From: Kordiimonadales bacterium IMCC3096
Lineage (GTDB): Bacteria; Pseudomonadota; Alphaproteobacteria; Minwuiales; Minwuiaceae
NCBI GenBank assembly: GCA_016865035.1
Contig: CP018227.1
Coordinates: 1,768,001 to 1,832,000 of the forward strand
Length of the DNA stretch: 64,000 bases
Direction of reading: 5' to 3'
Part shown: in pieces, positions 35,590-44,870 of the stretch
How the letters are laid out: each line of letters starts with the position of its first letter
Numbering within the stretch: the stretch's first letter is position 1
Position numbers and translations under genes: made by a program
The notes under the pieces: model-generated
What the model was told of the DNA's origin: nothing
The model's database searches: none
The model's input: only the letters and a program-made list of their open reading frames with translations

Positions 35590-36024
35590 ATGATGAAGAA
35601 ACCCGAAATCGGTATCGGCGCCGTGATCTTTCGCGGTAACGAGGTGTTGATGATCCGGCGCGGCAAGGCGCCACGCAAGGGCGAATGGGCGATTCCGGGC
35701 GGGCGTCAGGAGCTCGGCGAGACGGTGGCGGAAGGGGCCATGCGGGAGGTGCTGGAGGAAACCGGCGTCACTTGCCGCATCGCCGGACTGATCGACGTGG
35801 TGGACGGGATCAGCCGCCATGAGGACGGGTCACTGATCTATCACTACACCCTGATCGACATGTGGGGCGAATGGCAGGCCGGCGAGGCGGTCGCGGCCAG
35901 TGACGCCATGGCGGCCTGCTTCATGCCGCTGAGCGACGTGGCAACGCTGAATCTCTGGCCGGAGACCAGCCGAATCATTGCCATGGCGCAGGATCTGCGG
36001 GCCGGAGGAGGTCTGACGCGCTGA
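35590..36024 (+). CDS. NUDIX hydrolase
   Basis: 144-residue nucleoside-diphosphate-X hydrolase. The Nudix box is GGRQELGETVAEGAMREVLEETG (split here as GGRQELGETVAEGAM and REVLEETG, about residues 36-58), complete with the REVLEE metal-binding helix. The N-terminal KPEIGIGAVIFRGNEVLMIRR suggests the ADP-ribose pyrophosphatase/MutT-like group. A second ATG lies one codon downstream. It is divergent from the P450 gene and followed by a palindromic repeat. Confidence 0.92.
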   Translation: MMKKPEIGIGAVIFRGNEVLMIRRGKAPRKGEWAIPGGRQELGETVAEGAMREVLEETGVTCRIAGLIDVVDGISRHEDGSLIYHYTLIDMWGEWQAGEAVAASDAMAACFMPLSDVATLNLWPETSRIIAMAQDLRAGGGLTR

Positions 36025-36053
36025 GTGCGTCGAGATGTTTGTGGGCCGCACCA

Positions 36054-36118
36054 CCCCTCTCCCCCTCCCGACCACCCACGGGAGTATCCTGAATGGGTGG
36101 TCGGGAGGGGGAGAGGGG
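36054..36118. repeat. long palindromic repeat, copy after the Nudix gene
   Basis: 25-bp arms at 36054-36078 and 36094-36118 flank a 15-bp centre (CGGGAGTATCCTGAA). The arms share the CTCCCGACCACCCA / TGGGTGGTCGGGAG cores with the other copies. Confidence 0.85.
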
Positions 36119-36261
36119 AGGTCCGGTCGATCGACAGACCGGTGCCACCCACCGGGAACCCGGTTGTGATCCGTGTCACTTGGGTTCCGGGACCAACACC
36201 CCATCTATCAGACACACAGGCATTACAGGAAAGACGCACTCCTCCGCCTGAGACGAACAGG

Positions 36262-36291
36262 ACGCCGCCGGTCCCTCCCCGGCGGCGTTTT
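36262..36291 (+). terminator. intrinsic terminator with no assigned upstream gene
   Basis: A perfect 10-7-10 hairpin (ACGCCGCCGG, 36262-36271; CCGGCGGCGT, 36279-36288) is followed by a T run. It lies 238 bp after the Nudix stop and 53 bp before hspQ, beyond a palindromic repeat. It could end a small RNA starting near 36200 or the Nudix transcript. Confidence 0.75.
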
Positions 36292-36343
36292 CGTGTGCGC
36301 CGCCCATCTCCGGCATTGACCTGATGGCCTGAAATTCGCATCA

Positions 36344-36718
36344 ATGATGGCCGAAACCAACCAGCACAGATGGCGGAGCGTTCACTTGATCCAGTTGCCC
36401 GAGGCGAAGTTCAGGATTGGCGACATCGTGCGTCACCGCCTCTTTCCGTTCCGGGGCGTGATCTACGACGTTGATCCCCAGTTCAACAATACGGAGGAAT
36501 GGTGGGAATCCATTCCGGCCGACGTGCGGCCGCGCAAGGACCAGCCGTTCTATCATCTGCTGGCGGAGAACGACGAGACCACCTACATCGCCTATGTCTC
36601 GGAACAGAACCTGCTCTGGGATGAATCCGGCGACCCGGTGGAACATCCGCAGGTGAACGAGTTCTTCGACAGCATTGAAGACGGACGCTACGTCCCCTTC
36701 AGCTCCCGCGCCAACTGA
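36344..36718 (+). CDS. hspQ: heat shock protein HspQ / YccV-like
   Basis: 124-residue protein of the YccV/HspQ family, described as hemimethylated-DNA binding and as a specificity enhancer of the Lon protease. Family text: KFRIGDIVRHRLFPFRGVIYDVDP, NNTEEWWESIP, QPFYHLLAENDETTYIAYVS EQNL (spaced as in homologues). The C-terminal extension is modest. It is preceded by the intrinsic terminator and converges with the GNAT gene. Confidence 0.93.
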   Translation: MMAETNQHRWRSVHLIQLPEAKFRIGDIVRHRLFPFRGVIYDVDPQFNNTEEWWESIPADVRPRKDQPFYHLLAENDETTYIAYVSEQNLLWDESGDPVEHPQVNEFFDSIEDGRYVPFSSRAN

Positions 36719-36742
36719 ACCGACGCGGCCAGCACCGCCGGG

Positions 36743-37228
36743 TCAGCGCCTTCCCGGGCTGCGGCCATGCAGCCGGAAGCGGACGAAGGCTGCGCCGTCG
36801 ATCGCGACCAACCCTTCCTCGACGAAGCCCAGGCGCAGGATCGCTCTCCGGTTCGACCGGTCCGGGGGCAGCAGGGCGGTGATGCTGTCGAGACCCATGG
36901 ATCCGAAGGCCGCGTCACGAAACAGCCGGAAGATGCGCAGGCCCGCGCCCCAGTGATCCGGGTGCAGCACCAGCGCGAAGTCCGCTTCCCCGTCCTGCGG
37001 CTGCAACCCGCCCCAGCCCGCGAACCGGCCGTCGATCAGGATGGCGTGGGGGCCGAACCCGTGACGATCCCACATGGCCTGCTTCGCGGCACGGAAGGCC
37101 CGGCAGTCCGGCGCCGAGAACCCGGCAGCCAGCAGGGGCATGTGCCGCCCCACCGCCGGGTCGTTCATCAGGTCGATGATGGCATCTTCGTCGATGTCGG
37201 AAAGTCGGGTCAGGCTGATGTCAGCCAT
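36743..37228 (-). CDS. GNAT family N-acetyltransferase
   Basis: 161-residue acyltransferase of the RimJ/RimL-like group. Features are [27 protein letters not shown] at the N-terminus, the acetyl-CoA-binding beta4-alpha3 region [15 protein letters not shown], and the C-terminal [14 protein letters not shown] typical of GNATs. The start at 37228 has a GAGG about 9 bp upstream; an ATG at 37237 is the alternative. It lies 14 bp downstream of the ABC-F gene on the same strand. The substrate is unknown. Confidence 0.88.
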   Translation of the reverse strand: MADISLTRLSDIDEDAIIDLMNDPAVGRHMPLLAAGFSAPDCRAFRAAKQAMWDRHGFGPHAILIDGRFAGWGGLQPQDGEADFALVLHPDHWGAGLRIFRLFRDAAFGSMGLDSITALLPPDRSNRRAILRLGFVEEGLVAIDGAAFVRFRLHGRSPGRR

Positions 37229-37242
37229 CTGCCTCACCTCTC

Positions 37243-39150
37243 TCAGGCCGCGTCGGCTTCCTGCTGCGCCTGTTCCAGTGCTTCCTCCGCCATCATCCAG
37301 GCGGCTTCGGCATTGGCCAGGGCACGTTCGCCATCGGCCTTGGCGCGGGTCAGGCGGGCGACCTCTTCCTGCGGTCCGGCATAGATTTCCGGATCGCGCA
37401 GCCGCACCTCGACGCGGGCCAGCATGGCGGAGATCTTCTCCATCTCCTGCTCCGCCGCCTTGACCGCCTTGCGATAGGGCACCAGCCGCTTGCGGGCGTC
37501 CGCCGCGGCCTTGCGGGCTTCCTTGCGGTCCGACTTGGATTCGGTCGGGGCGGCCTCGGTCCCCTTGCGGGATTTCCGCTCCTCCGCCGCGTCGCCCAGC
37601 GCCTTGCGGCGATAGTCGCTCATGTCGCCGTCGAACGCGGTGACGGTGCCGCCATCCACCAGCCAGAGCCGGTCGGCCACCGCCTCCACCAGATGCGCGT
37701 CATGGCTGACCAGGATCACCGCGCCGGGAAAGTCGTTCAGCGACTGGACCAGCGCCTCCCGGCTGTCGATATCCAGATGGTTGGTCGGCTCGTCGAGGAT
37801 CAGCATGTGCGGTTCGCTCTGCGCCATCAGGCAAAGCGCCAGCCGGGACTTCTCGCCGCCCGAGAGTTCCCCCGCCGGGGTATCCACCCGCTTGGCGTCC
37901 AGCCCGAAGCTGTCCAGCCGGGTGCGCAGCCGCTGCTCGGGGTCGTGGGGCCGCACGTCGCGCATGTGCGCCAGGGCGGAGCGGTCGGGCGACAGATCCT
38001 CGATCTGATGCTGGGCGAAGAAGCCGATCTTCAGTTTCGACGACCGGCGCACCTCTCCCGATTCCGCCTGCAGCCGTCCGGCGATCAGCTTCGACAGGGT
38101 GGACTTGCCGTTGCCATTGGCCCCCAGCAGACCGATGCGGTCATCCTCGTCGATCCTGAGACCCAGACGGCGCAGTACGGGCTTGCCGGGCTCATAGCCG
38201 ACCGCGGCCCCGTCCATATGCACCACCGGCGGCGACAGTTTCGTCGGTTCCGCGAAGGGAAAACGCGGTGCGCGGTTCTCCATCATGGCGGCCACCGGCT
38301 GCATCTTGGCCAGCATCTTCAGGCGGCTCTGTGCCTGCCGCGCCTTGGAGGCCTTGTAGCGGAAGCGGTCGACGAAGGCCTGGATGCGCTCGCGCTCCGC
38401 CGACTGGCGGTTGGCCAGCGCCACCTGATGGCGCTGCGCCATGCGGCGGCGTTCCTCGAAGGTGTCATAGCCGCCGGGATAGAGGGTCAGCTTCTGATCG
38501 TCCAGGTGCAGGATGTCGGTGACGGCGCGGTTCAGCAGGTCACGGTCATGGCTGACGATGACGATGGTGTGGGGATAGCTCGCCAGGAACCCCTCCAGCC
38601 ACAGCGCCGCCTCCAGATCCAGATGGTTCGTCGGTTCGTCCAGCAGCAGGATTTCCGGCTCCGAGAACAGGGCTGCCGCCAGCGCGACACGCATCCGCCA
38701 GCCGCCGGAGAAGGAATTGCAGGGCAGGTTCTGGCGATCCTCCAGGATGCCGAGACCGGCCAGGATCGTTGCTGCCTTGGCCGGGGCGGCATAGGCACCG
38801 ATGTCGGCCAGCCGGGTCTGGATCTCCGCGATCCGGTGACCGTCCGTTGCCGTTTCCGCTTCCTGCAGCAGGGTATGGCGCTCGGTATCGGCGGCCAGCA
38901 CCGCATCGATGGCCGGCAGGTTGCCGCCCGGTGCCTCCTGCGCCACAGCCCCGATGCGCGACCCGCGCGGCACCTCGATCGCGCCACCTTCCAGCCCGAT
39001 CTCCCCCAGTATCGCGCGCAGCAGGGTGGTCTTGCCGGTGCCGTTGGGTCCGACCAGCCCGACCCGATGCCCGGTGGGCAGCCGCACGCTGGCATTCTGC
39101 AGCAGGGTGCGCCCGGCAATACGGATGGTGATGTCGTCCAGGATCAGCAT
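37243..39150 (-). CDS. ABC-F family ATP-binding protein (YheS/Uup-like)
   Basis: 635-residue soluble protein with two ABC ATPase domains and no membrane segments, the ABC-F plan of ribosome-associated translation factors. The first cassette has [19 protein letters not shown] and [13 protein letters not shown]; the second has [22 protein letters not shown] and [13 protein letters not shown]. The interdomain P-site linker lies near residues 240-300. The C-terminus (from about 530) is a charged Ala/Lys/Glu coiled coil, as in YheS and Uup. It is divergent from ndk across a palindromic repeat. Confidence 0.94.
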   Translation of the reverse strand: MLILDDITIRIAGRTLLQNASVRLPTGHRVGLVGPNGTGKTTLLRAILGEIGLEGGAIEVPRGSRIGAVAQEAPGGNLPAIDAVLAADTERHTLLQEAETATDGHRIAEIQTRLADIGAYAAPAKAATILAGLGILEDRQNLPCNSFSGGWRMRVALAAALFSEPEILLLDEPTNHLDLEAALWLEGFLASYPHTIVIVSHDRDLLNRAVTDILHLDDQKLTLYPGGYDTFEERRRMAQRHQVALANRQSAERERIQAFVDRFRYKASKARQAQSRLKMLAKMQPVAAMMENRAPRFPFAEPTKLSPPVVHMDGAAVGYEPGKPVLRRLGLRIDEDDRIGLLGANGNGKSTLSKLIAGRLQAESGEVRRSSKLKIGFFAQHQIEDLSPDRSALAHMRDVRPHDPEQRLRTRLDSFGLDAKRVDTPAGELSGGEKSRLALCLMAQSEPHMLILDEPTNHLDIDSREALVQSLNDFPGAVILVSHDAHLVEAVADRLWLVDGGTVTAFDGDMSDYRRKALGDAAEERKSRKGTEAAPTESKSDRKEARKAAADARKRLVPYRKAVKAAEQEMEKISAMLARVEVRLRDPEIYAGPQEEVARLTRAKADGERALANAEAAWMMAEEALEQAQQEADAA

Positions 39151-39195
39151 GAAGGGGCTCTCGGGATCGGGTGTGTGTGTGGGAGTCGCTCGCGG

Positions 39196-39281
39196 GCCGT
39201 TCCACCCCTCTTCCCCTCCCGGCCACCCATTTCAGGATACTTGCGTGGGGGGCCGGGAGGGGAAGAGGTGTGGAACGGTCC
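39196..39281. repeat. long palindromic repeat, diverged copy between ABC-F and ndk
   Basis: The arms read CCGTTCCACCCCTCTTCCCC... and its complement, around the centre TTTCAGGATACTTGCG. Several substitutions occur relative to the other copies (CCGGCCACCCA instead of CCGACCACCCA) and are partly compensated in the opposite arm. Confidence 0.8.
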
Positions 39282-39474
39282 ACAGCCGGACTCCACCGAT
39301 AGTGCCTCGCGTTATAAGGGCTCAGGCCTGCTGTGCAAGGCGCTCCGCGACAATGGGTGTCACAGGGGGACCCTGCAGGATGGTTGCAGTATCCCCGGGG
39401 CCAAGCTATGCAGCGGCGAATCTTCGGAACGGCGCGTCCTGCGCCTTCACCCATCAGACGCAAGGACCAGCACA

Positions 39475-39897
39475 ATGGCTCTGGAACGCACCTTCTCGAT
39501 CATCAAGCCCGACGCGACCCGCCGCAACCTGACCGGCAAGATCAATGCCCTGATCGAGGATGCCGGCCTGCGCATCGTCGCCCAGCGCCGCATGCAGCTC
39601 ACCCGCGCCCAGGCGGAAGGCTTCTACGCCGTCCATGCCGAGCGTCCGTTCTTCGGTTCGCTGTGCGAATTCATGACCTCCGGCCCCGTCGTCGTGCAGG
39701 TTCTGGAAGGCGAGAATGCCATTGCGAAGTACCGCGAAGTCATGGGCGCAACCAACCCGGAGAATGCCGACGCCGGTACCATCCGCAAGGAATTCGCCGA
39801 GTCCATCGAGGCCAACTCCGCGCACGGCTCCGACAGCCCGGAGAACGCCGCCATCGAGATCGCCTACTTCTTCTCGGCCCTCGACATCGTTGGCTGA
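39475..39897 (+). CDS. ndk: nucleoside diphosphate kinase
   Basis: 140-residue hexameric kinase that equilibrates NTP pools through a phosphohistidine. The N-terminus is [21 protein letters not shown]. The phosphorylated His sits in [11 protein letters not shown], and [17 protein letters not shown] is the nucleotide-binding region. The ATG at 39475 gives the standard length. It is flanked on both sides by palindromic repeats. Confidence 0.97.
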   Translation: MALERTFSIIKPDATRRNLTGKINALIEDAGLRIVAQRRMQLTRAQAEGFYAVHAERPFFGSLCEFMTSGPVVVQVLEGENAIAKYREVMGATNPENADAGTIRKEFAESIEANSAHGSDSPENAAIEIAYFFSALDIVG

Positions 39898-39915
39898 TGA
39901 GGCGTTTGTCTGACT

Positions 39916-39999
39916 GACCGTTCCGCCCCTCTCCCCCTCCCGACCACCCACGGGATTATCCTATTGGGTGGTCGGGAGGGGGAGAGGGGCGGAACGGTC
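39916..39999. repeat. long palindromic repeat, copy after ndk (35-bp perfect arms)
   Basis: Arms at 39916-39950 and 39965-39999 are fully complementary, starting GACCGTTCCGCCCCTC and ending with its complement, around the centre CGGGATTATCCTAT. It is the most complete copy in the window. Confidence 0.9.
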
Positions 40000-40022
40000 G
40001 ACAGATCAGCCGGGAGGCAACC

Positions 40023-40412
40023 ATGGTCAAACCCATCGAATATGCGGACGCCAATGCTGAGGTCCGCGCCGTGTTCGACGAGATCATGGCCGCCCGTGGC
40101 GTCCAGGACGTCAACAACTTCTGGAAATACCTGGCGCATGACCCGGTGGAGCTGCGCTCCGTCTGGGACACGCTGCGCGATGTGATGGCCGATGGTGCGC
40201 TCAGCCCGGAGGTGAAGGAGCTGATCTACGTCGCCGTCTCCATCGCCAACGGCTGCGACTATTGCGTCGCCAGCCACTCCGCCGTCGCCGCGGCCAAGGG
40301 CGCGACACCGGACATGCTGAACGAGATGCGCCGCATCGTCGCCATGGCCTCCCGCACCAACGCCCTCGCCGTCGGCCTGCGCGTCCCCGTGGACCCGCAG
40401 TTCGAGGGTTGA
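40023..40412 (+). CDS. carboxymuconolactone decarboxylase / AhpD-like protein
   Basis: 129-residue alpha-helical protein with the AhpD-type redox signature CDYCVASHS, in which two Cys and a His form the peroxidase/disulfide centre, preceded by KELIYVAVSIANG. Such proteins act as alkylhydroperoxidases or peroxidase reductants; without a catB/pcaC neighbourhood a decarboxylase role is unlikely. It lies between two palindromic repeats. Confidence 0.9.
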   Translation: MVKPIEYADANAEVRAVFDEIMAARGVQDVNNFWKYLAHDPVELRSVWDTLRDVMADGALSPEVKELIYVAVSIANGCDYCVASHSAVAAAKGATPDMLNEMRRIVAMASRTNALAVGLRVPVDPQFEG

Positions 40413-40429
40413 GGCGTCTTATTTGTTGA

Positions 40430-40509
40430 CCGGACCTCCCCTCTCCCCCTCCCGACCACCCATAAGGATAATCCCGTGGGTGGTCGGGAGGGGGAGAGGG
40501 GAGGTCCGG
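40430..40509. repeat. long palindromic repeat, copy after the AhpD-like gene
   Basis: 33-bp arms at 40430-40462 and 40477-40509 flank the centre TAAGGATAATCCCG. The centre and right arm are identical to the bisected copy at 34134. Confidence 0.9.
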
Positions 40510-40660
40510 CCCACAGACAATCCTGTTTGTGCCCCACTGAACCCTCCCACCGTGCGCCTGCGCACCCGCTTTTGGCGTCTGACGCGCAAGCTGCCGTCTT
40601 ACCCCGCCCCGCTCCCTCTGCCATGATCGTCTGATCAGACGCCACGCTGGAGGGATCGCC

Positions 40661-41689
40661 ATGAAATTCTCGCTGATGTACAGCTTCGTGGTGGAGCCGG
40701 GCGGGCCGATGAGTCACCTGGAGACCTTCCGGGAGATGGACCGGCTGCTGCCGCTGGCGGAACAGCTCGGCTTTCACGCCTTCCACACCACCGAGCATCA
40801 TTTCCAGAACAACGGCTGGGCGCCCAACCCGCTGCTGGTGCTGGCCAAGGCCGCCGGTCTGACGACACGGATGCGGCTGGCCACCAACATCATGGTGGTC
40901 ACCCTATGCCAGCCGCTGCGCCTGCTGGAGGATCTGCTGACGCTGGACAATCTCTCCGGCGGGCGGGTCACGCTGGGCACCTCGCCGGGCTATGTGTCGG
41001 AGGAATTCTCCGCCTATGGGGTCACCTACGAGGACCGGTTCCGCCTGCATGAGGAGATCATCGACTTCCTGCAGCAGGGCTGGGCCAATCCGTCGGATGT
41101 CGGCTTCGACGGCAAGCTGTTCCAGGTCCCGCCGGTGGCCCTGATGCCGACCCCGGTGCAGCGGGAACTGCCGATCTGGTACGGCGTTTCGGGTCCGAAA
41201 CTGCTGGCCCGCGCCGCCCGCCGCCGGGTGCCGGTCACGGCCTCCCCGCGTCATGCGCTGGGGGAACTGGTGGAGCATTTCGCGCGCTATGAACAGGTGG
41301 CGGCGGAAGTCGGCTATGTGCCGGAGGAGCGTCCCGTGATCCGGGAGGCCTTCGTTGCGCCGACGGTCGCCGAGGCCGAACGGCTGGCCGGTCCGGCGCT
41401 GGAGCAGATGTTCAGCCTCTATGCCCGCAAGTCGGCGGAGGGGGAGCGCGGCCTGCGCAACGACAATGGCGATCTGGTGACCGAAGCCTCCGCCGTGAAG
41501 TTCCAGAACTTCGCCTCCCGCTACATGGTTGGCGACCCGGAGGTCATGCGCCGCGACATCCAGGAACTCATCGACCGCCTCGCCCCCACCGAGATCGTGC
41601 TCCGCATGCAACTCCCCGGCATCCCGACGGACGCCCTGGAACAGTCGCTCCGCCTGTTCGCGAAGGAAGTGATGCCGGCGTTCCGGTAA
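40661..41689 (+). CDS. LLM-class flavin-dependent oxidoreductase
   Basis: 342-residue bacterial-luciferase-like monooxygenase using reduced flavin. The TIM-barrel signatures are FHAFHTTEHHFQNNGW at the substrate/flavin mouth, LATNIMVVTLCQPLRLLEDLLTLDNLSGGRV, and GTSPGYVSEEF. The physiological substrate is unknown. It is preceded by the palindromic repeat and a ribosome binding site (TGGAGGGATCGCC), and converges with the CoA-transferase gene. Confidence 0.92.
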   Translation: MKFSLMYSFVVEPGGPMSHLETFREMDRLLPLAEQLGFHAFHTTEHHFQNNGWAPNPLLVLAKAAGLTTRMRLATNIMVVTLCQPLRLLEDLLTLDNLSGGRVTLGTSPGYVSEEFSAYGVTYEDRFRLHEEIIDFLQQGWANPSDVGFDGKLFQVPPVALMPTPVQRELPIWYGVSGPKLLARAARRRVPVTASPRHALGELVEHFARYEQVAAEVGYVPEERPVIREAFVAPTVAEAERLAGPALEQMFSLYARKSAEGERGLRNDNGDLVTEASAVKFQNFASRYMVGDPEVMRRDIQELIDRLAPTEIVLRMQLPGIPTDALEQSLRLFAKEVMPAFR

Positions 41690-41714
41690 GGGGTGACAGG
41701 ATGGCGGACTGGCG

Positions 41715-42905
41715 TCAGGGCAGCTTCACCGCTCCCGCTTCCGCCAGCGCCGCGATCTCCGCCTCGCCGTAGCCCAGCCCTGCCAGGATCTCCGCGCCCT
41801 GTTCGCCGATCTCCGGGGCGTCGGAGATGTCGGCGGGGGACTGCGGGGCGCCGGGGACGCGGACCAGGGGGCTTGGGCCGAAGCCGGGCTGGTCGGCGAC
41901 CGGGGCGGTATCGGTGGCCTGCACATGCGGGTGGGCCAGCCAGCCGGGCAGGTCCATCACGGGATCGCAGAGGATGTTGCGGGCCTTCAGGATCTCCAGC
42001 CATTCGGCGGAGGTCTTCTCCCGGAAGCGGGGCAGGAAGCTGTCACGGATGACGTCCAGATGCTGTCCCCGTTCGGCGAAGGTCTTCAGGCGCGGGTCGG
42101 CGCCGATCTCCGGCAGGCCGACGGCGTCGCAGATGATCGGGAACTCGGCATCGCGCACCAGGGTGACGGCGATCCAGCCGTCCGACGTCTGATAGTTGCC
42201 GGCGGGCGGGTTGAAGGCCTTCGGCGTCTCCCCGGCGATCGCGGCCTCCAGCACCTTCGGGGCCAGCAGCGCGGCGGCACCGCCCATCAGGCTGATGTCC
42301 AGATGCCGTCCCGCGCCGCCGTTGCGGCGGGCGTAGATCGCGGTGGCCACGGCCTGATAGGCGAACAGCCCGGTCAGCGTGTCGATGATGACCGCGCCGA
42401 CCTTCACCGGGGAGCCGTCCGGCGCGGTGTTCAGGCTCATCAGGCCGGAGAAGGCCTGCGCCACGGTGTCGGTGCAGGCGCGCTCCCGAAAGGGGCCGGT
42501 CTGGCCGAAACCGGAGATCGAGGCATAGAGCAGGCCGGGGTTCAGGTCCCGCATCGCGGCATAGCCGACGCCCAGCCGGTCGGCGACTCCGGGGCGAAAG
42601 CTCTCCAGCATCACATCGGCCTCCGCCGCCAGCCTGTGCACGATGGCCAGCCCGTCGGCGTGCTTCAGGTCCAGCGCGATGGAGCGCTTGCCGCGGCTGT
42701 AGTAGACGCTGTGGGCCGAGTGCTCCCCCCTGTGCACGCCGATGGGGCGGATCCAGTCCCCGGCAAAGGGCTCCACCTTCACCACCTCCGCTCCATAGAG
42801 CGCCAGCAGCATGCCGCAGTGCGGGGCCGCGACCCCCTGCGACAGGTCCAGGACCTTCAGGCCCCGGAACGGTGTGGCGTAGTCGGGCGTCTGTTCGGTG
42901 TTCAT
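41715..42905 (-). CDS. CaiB/BaiF family (family III) CoA transferase
   Basis: 396-residue class III CoA transferase. N-terminal FRGLKVLDLSQGVAAPHCGMLLALYGAEVVKVE is the family hallmark. The catalytic Asp is expected in the IIDTLTGLFAYQAVATAIYAR region, and RPGVADRLGVGYAAM is also conserved. It transfers CoA between carboxylic acids. It lies 63 bp upstream of the DMT gene's end on the same strand. Substrate unknown; it could complement the acyl-CoA ligase at 19076, but that is a guess. Confidence 0.93.
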   Translation of the reverse strand: MNTEQTPDYATPFRGLKVLDLSQGVAAPHCGMLLALYGAEVVKVEPFAGDWIRPIGVHRGEHSAHSVYYSRGKRSIALDLKHADGLAIVHRLAAEADVMLESFRPGVADRLGVGYAAMRDLNPGLLYASISGFGQTGPFRERACTDTVAQAFSGLMSLNTAPDGSPVKVGAVIIDTLTGLFAYQAVATAIYARRNGGAGRHLDISLMGGAAALLAPKVLEAAIAGETPKAFNPPAGNYQTSDGWIAVTLVRDAEFPIICDAVGLPEIGADPRLKTFAERGQHLDVIRDSFLPRFREKTSAEWLEILKARNILCDPVMDLPGWLAHPHVQATDTAPVADQPGFGPSPLVRVPGAPQSPADISDAPEIGEQGAEILAGLGYGEAEIAALAEAGAVKLP

Positions 42906-42968
42906 GGTTCTTCCCCCCGCGTGCGGATCATTGCTTGTTCTGTCTCGGGCCTCTATCCGGCCCCACCC

Positions 42969-43874
42969 TCAGGCAGGCCGGGCCGGGTCCGGTTGTACGG
43001 TCTCGACGACCCCCTTCACCTTGCGCTCCCGCCAGGTGATGTAGAAGCCGCCGAAGAAGATCAGGGCGCCGCCGACCCAGACCCAGATGTCCAGCACCTG
43101 TGCGAACAGGAAATAGCCCAGCAGGGCGGAGAAGATCAGCTTGCCGAAATCGAACGGCAGCACGGCCGTGGCATCGGCCAGCCGGAAGGCCTGGGTGAAG
43201 CTGAGCTGTGCGACGGTACCGACAATGCCGATGGCGACAAGCCACGGCCATTGCTCCGGCGTCGGCCAGGTCCAGACGAAGGCGGCGGCGATGCCGGAGA
43301 TCGGCCCCATCATCAGCACCATGTAGAGCGCCACCGTGACGGCGGAATCCGTGGCTGTCAGACGCTTGATGATGATCATGGCCACGCCCCAGACCATGGC
43401 GGAGCAGAGAATGTAGATCGCGCCGGTGGGGATTTCGGCCACGCCCGGGCGCAGGATGATCAGGGCGCCGACGAAGCCGATGACCAGGGCGGTGGTGCGG
43501 TGCACCCGGAACCGCTCCCCCAGGAACAGCACGGCCAGCACGGAGACGAACAGGGGTGCCGTGAAGGTCAGCGCCTGCACCAGCCCCAGCGCGATCCCGG
43601 TGGTGATGCCATAGAAGAACAGCAGCATCGCCACCGAATTCACGACAGCGCGCAGCCCGTGCAGCGGCAGCCGCGTGGTGCGGAACGGTGCCAGCCCGTG
43701 CCGCATCAGGATCGGCAGCAGGGCGAAGAAGCCGAAGAAATTGCGGAAGAATGCGATCTCGAACCCGTGCATTCCGGTGTTGCCCAGGTACTGGATCATG
43801 GCGTGCATGACACTGAAGCACAGTGTCGAGAACAACATGAAGCCGGCACCGGCAAGGGTATTGGACTGGTTCAA
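42969..43874 (-). CDS. DMT superfamily (EamA) transporter
   Basis: 301-residue inner-membrane protein with ten predicted helices as two EamA repeats (about residues 8-140 and 155-285). Typical text includes FFRNFFGFFALLPIL, ALTFTAPLFVSVLAVLFLGE and the repeat-2 counterpart VLPFDFGKLIFSALLGYFLF. These carriers export amino acids, purines or drugs; the substrate is not deducible. It precedes the CoA-transferase gene on the same strand. Confidence 0.92.
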   Translation of the reverse strand: MNQSNTLAGAGFMLFSTLCFSVMHAMIQYLGNTGMHGFEIAFFRNFFGFFALLPILMRHGLAPFRTTRLPLHGLRAVVNSVAMLLFFYGITTGIALGLVQALTFTAPLFVSVLAVLFLGERFRVHRTTALVIGFVGALIILRPGVAEIPTGAIYILCSAMVWGVAMIIIKRLTATDSAVTVALYMVLMMGPISGIAAAFVWTWPTPEQWPWLVAIGIVGTVAQLSFTQAFRLADATAVLPFDFGKLIFSALLGYFLFAQVLDIWVWVGGALIFFGGFYITWRERKVKGVVETVQPDPARPA

Positions 43875-44029
43875 GCTGATGTTCCTGAAGGGGGAGGCAG
43901 TTCAGACAGATGTATTAGTCCGAAACGGCGCAGGGCAGAAGGGGCAACAGCGCAGGGCTGGCCCCCACTGAAACACCCGGTTCAGCGATCACCCGCGCCG
44001 GCCCGGCCGCCACCGTCGCCTCGGACCCC

Positions 44030-44866
44030 TCAGGCCGGGCGGTCTCCGGCCAGGGTGATGCGATGCATGATGCGGCGGTAGCCGTGATAGTCGTTGACCG
44101 GATTGTGCTGGGCGCAGCGGTTGTCCCAGAAGGCGATGGCCCCGGGCGACCAGGTGAAGCGGCAGGTGAATTCGGGCCGGATCTGGTGCTGGAACAGATA
44201 GTCCAGGATCGGCTTGCTCTCGGCCTCCGTCATGCCGTCGAAACGCACCGTGTGGGCGACATTGACGAACAGCGCCTTGCGACCGGTTTCGGGATGGGTC
44301 CGGACTGCCGGATGGCAGGACAGGTAATCCTTGCCCGCCTCCGCCGTGCCGCCGGACCTGATGCGGTCCTCCCGCGTCTTTGAAACATCTGCCTTGGCGG
44401 AGCTGTGAATGGCCGTCAGCCCGTCCAACAGACCCTGGAAGGTCGGACTGAGCGCCTCGTAGGCCAGATACTGGTTGGCGAACAGGGTGTCGCCGCCCTG
44501 GGGCGGGATCTCGCGGGCGAGCAGCATGCTGCCCATCGGAGGTTCGTCCAGATAGACCGTGTCGGAATGCCAGATGCCGCCGAAGTTGGTGGTCTCCCCC
44601 TCCAGCTTCGCCACCTCGATGATCTGCGGGAATGCGTCCAGCCCCTTCACGAAGGGATATTCGACCGGGTCGCCGAAGGCCCTGGCAAAGGCCAGAAAGC
44701 GCGCCGGTTCGATCGGCTGGTCCCGCAGGAAGATCACCAGATGATCCAGCAGGGCCTGTCGCAACGCCGCGATGGTGTCGGTGGCGAGGTCGCGCGAAAG
44801 GTCGACGCCGGAAATTTCCGCGCCGAGGGCTCCGGCAACCCGCCGGACCACAAGGGGTTCACTCAT
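44030..44866 (-). CDS. TauD/TfdA-family dioxygenase
   Basis: 278-residue Fe(II)/2-oxoglutarate dioxygenase of the taurine/2,4-D dioxygenase type. The iron triad is HSD in IWHSDTVYLDEPP and a distal His in CAQHNPVNDYHGYRRIMHR, whose Arg would bind 2-oxoglutarate. MEPPMGSML-like text (DEPPMGSMLLAREIPPQGGDTLF) matches TauD closely. No tauABC transporter is adjacent, so the alkylsulfonate role is only a family suggestion. It is 4 bp downstream of the TPR gene's stop. Confidence 0.92.
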   Translation of the reverse strand: MSEPLVVRRVAGALGAEISGVDLSRDLATDTIAALRQALLDHLVIFLRDQPIEPARFLAFARAFGDPVEYPFVKGLDAFPQIIEVAKLEGETTNFGGIWHSDTVYLDEPPMGSMLLAREIPPQGGDTLFANQYLAYEALSPTFQGLLDGLTAIHSSAKADVSKTREDRIRSGGTAEAGKDYLSCHPAVRTHPETGRKALFVNVAHTVRFDGMTEAESKPILDYLFQHQIRPEFTCRFTWSPGAIAFWDNRCAQHNPVNDYHGYRRIMHRITLAGDRPA

Positions 44867-44870
44867 TGGT

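Noticed and set aside
33184-36024. 946-codon open plus-strand frame across the transposase, P450 and Nudix genes
   Set aside because: Only its last 144 codons (Nudix) show protein character; the rest is antisense to clear minus-strand genes and rich in Arg/Gly/Gln, typical of high-GC shadow frames.
37693-39897. 734-codon plus-strand frame ending in ndk
   Set aside because: Antisense to the ABC-F gene; only the final 140 codons from 39475 are real (ndk).
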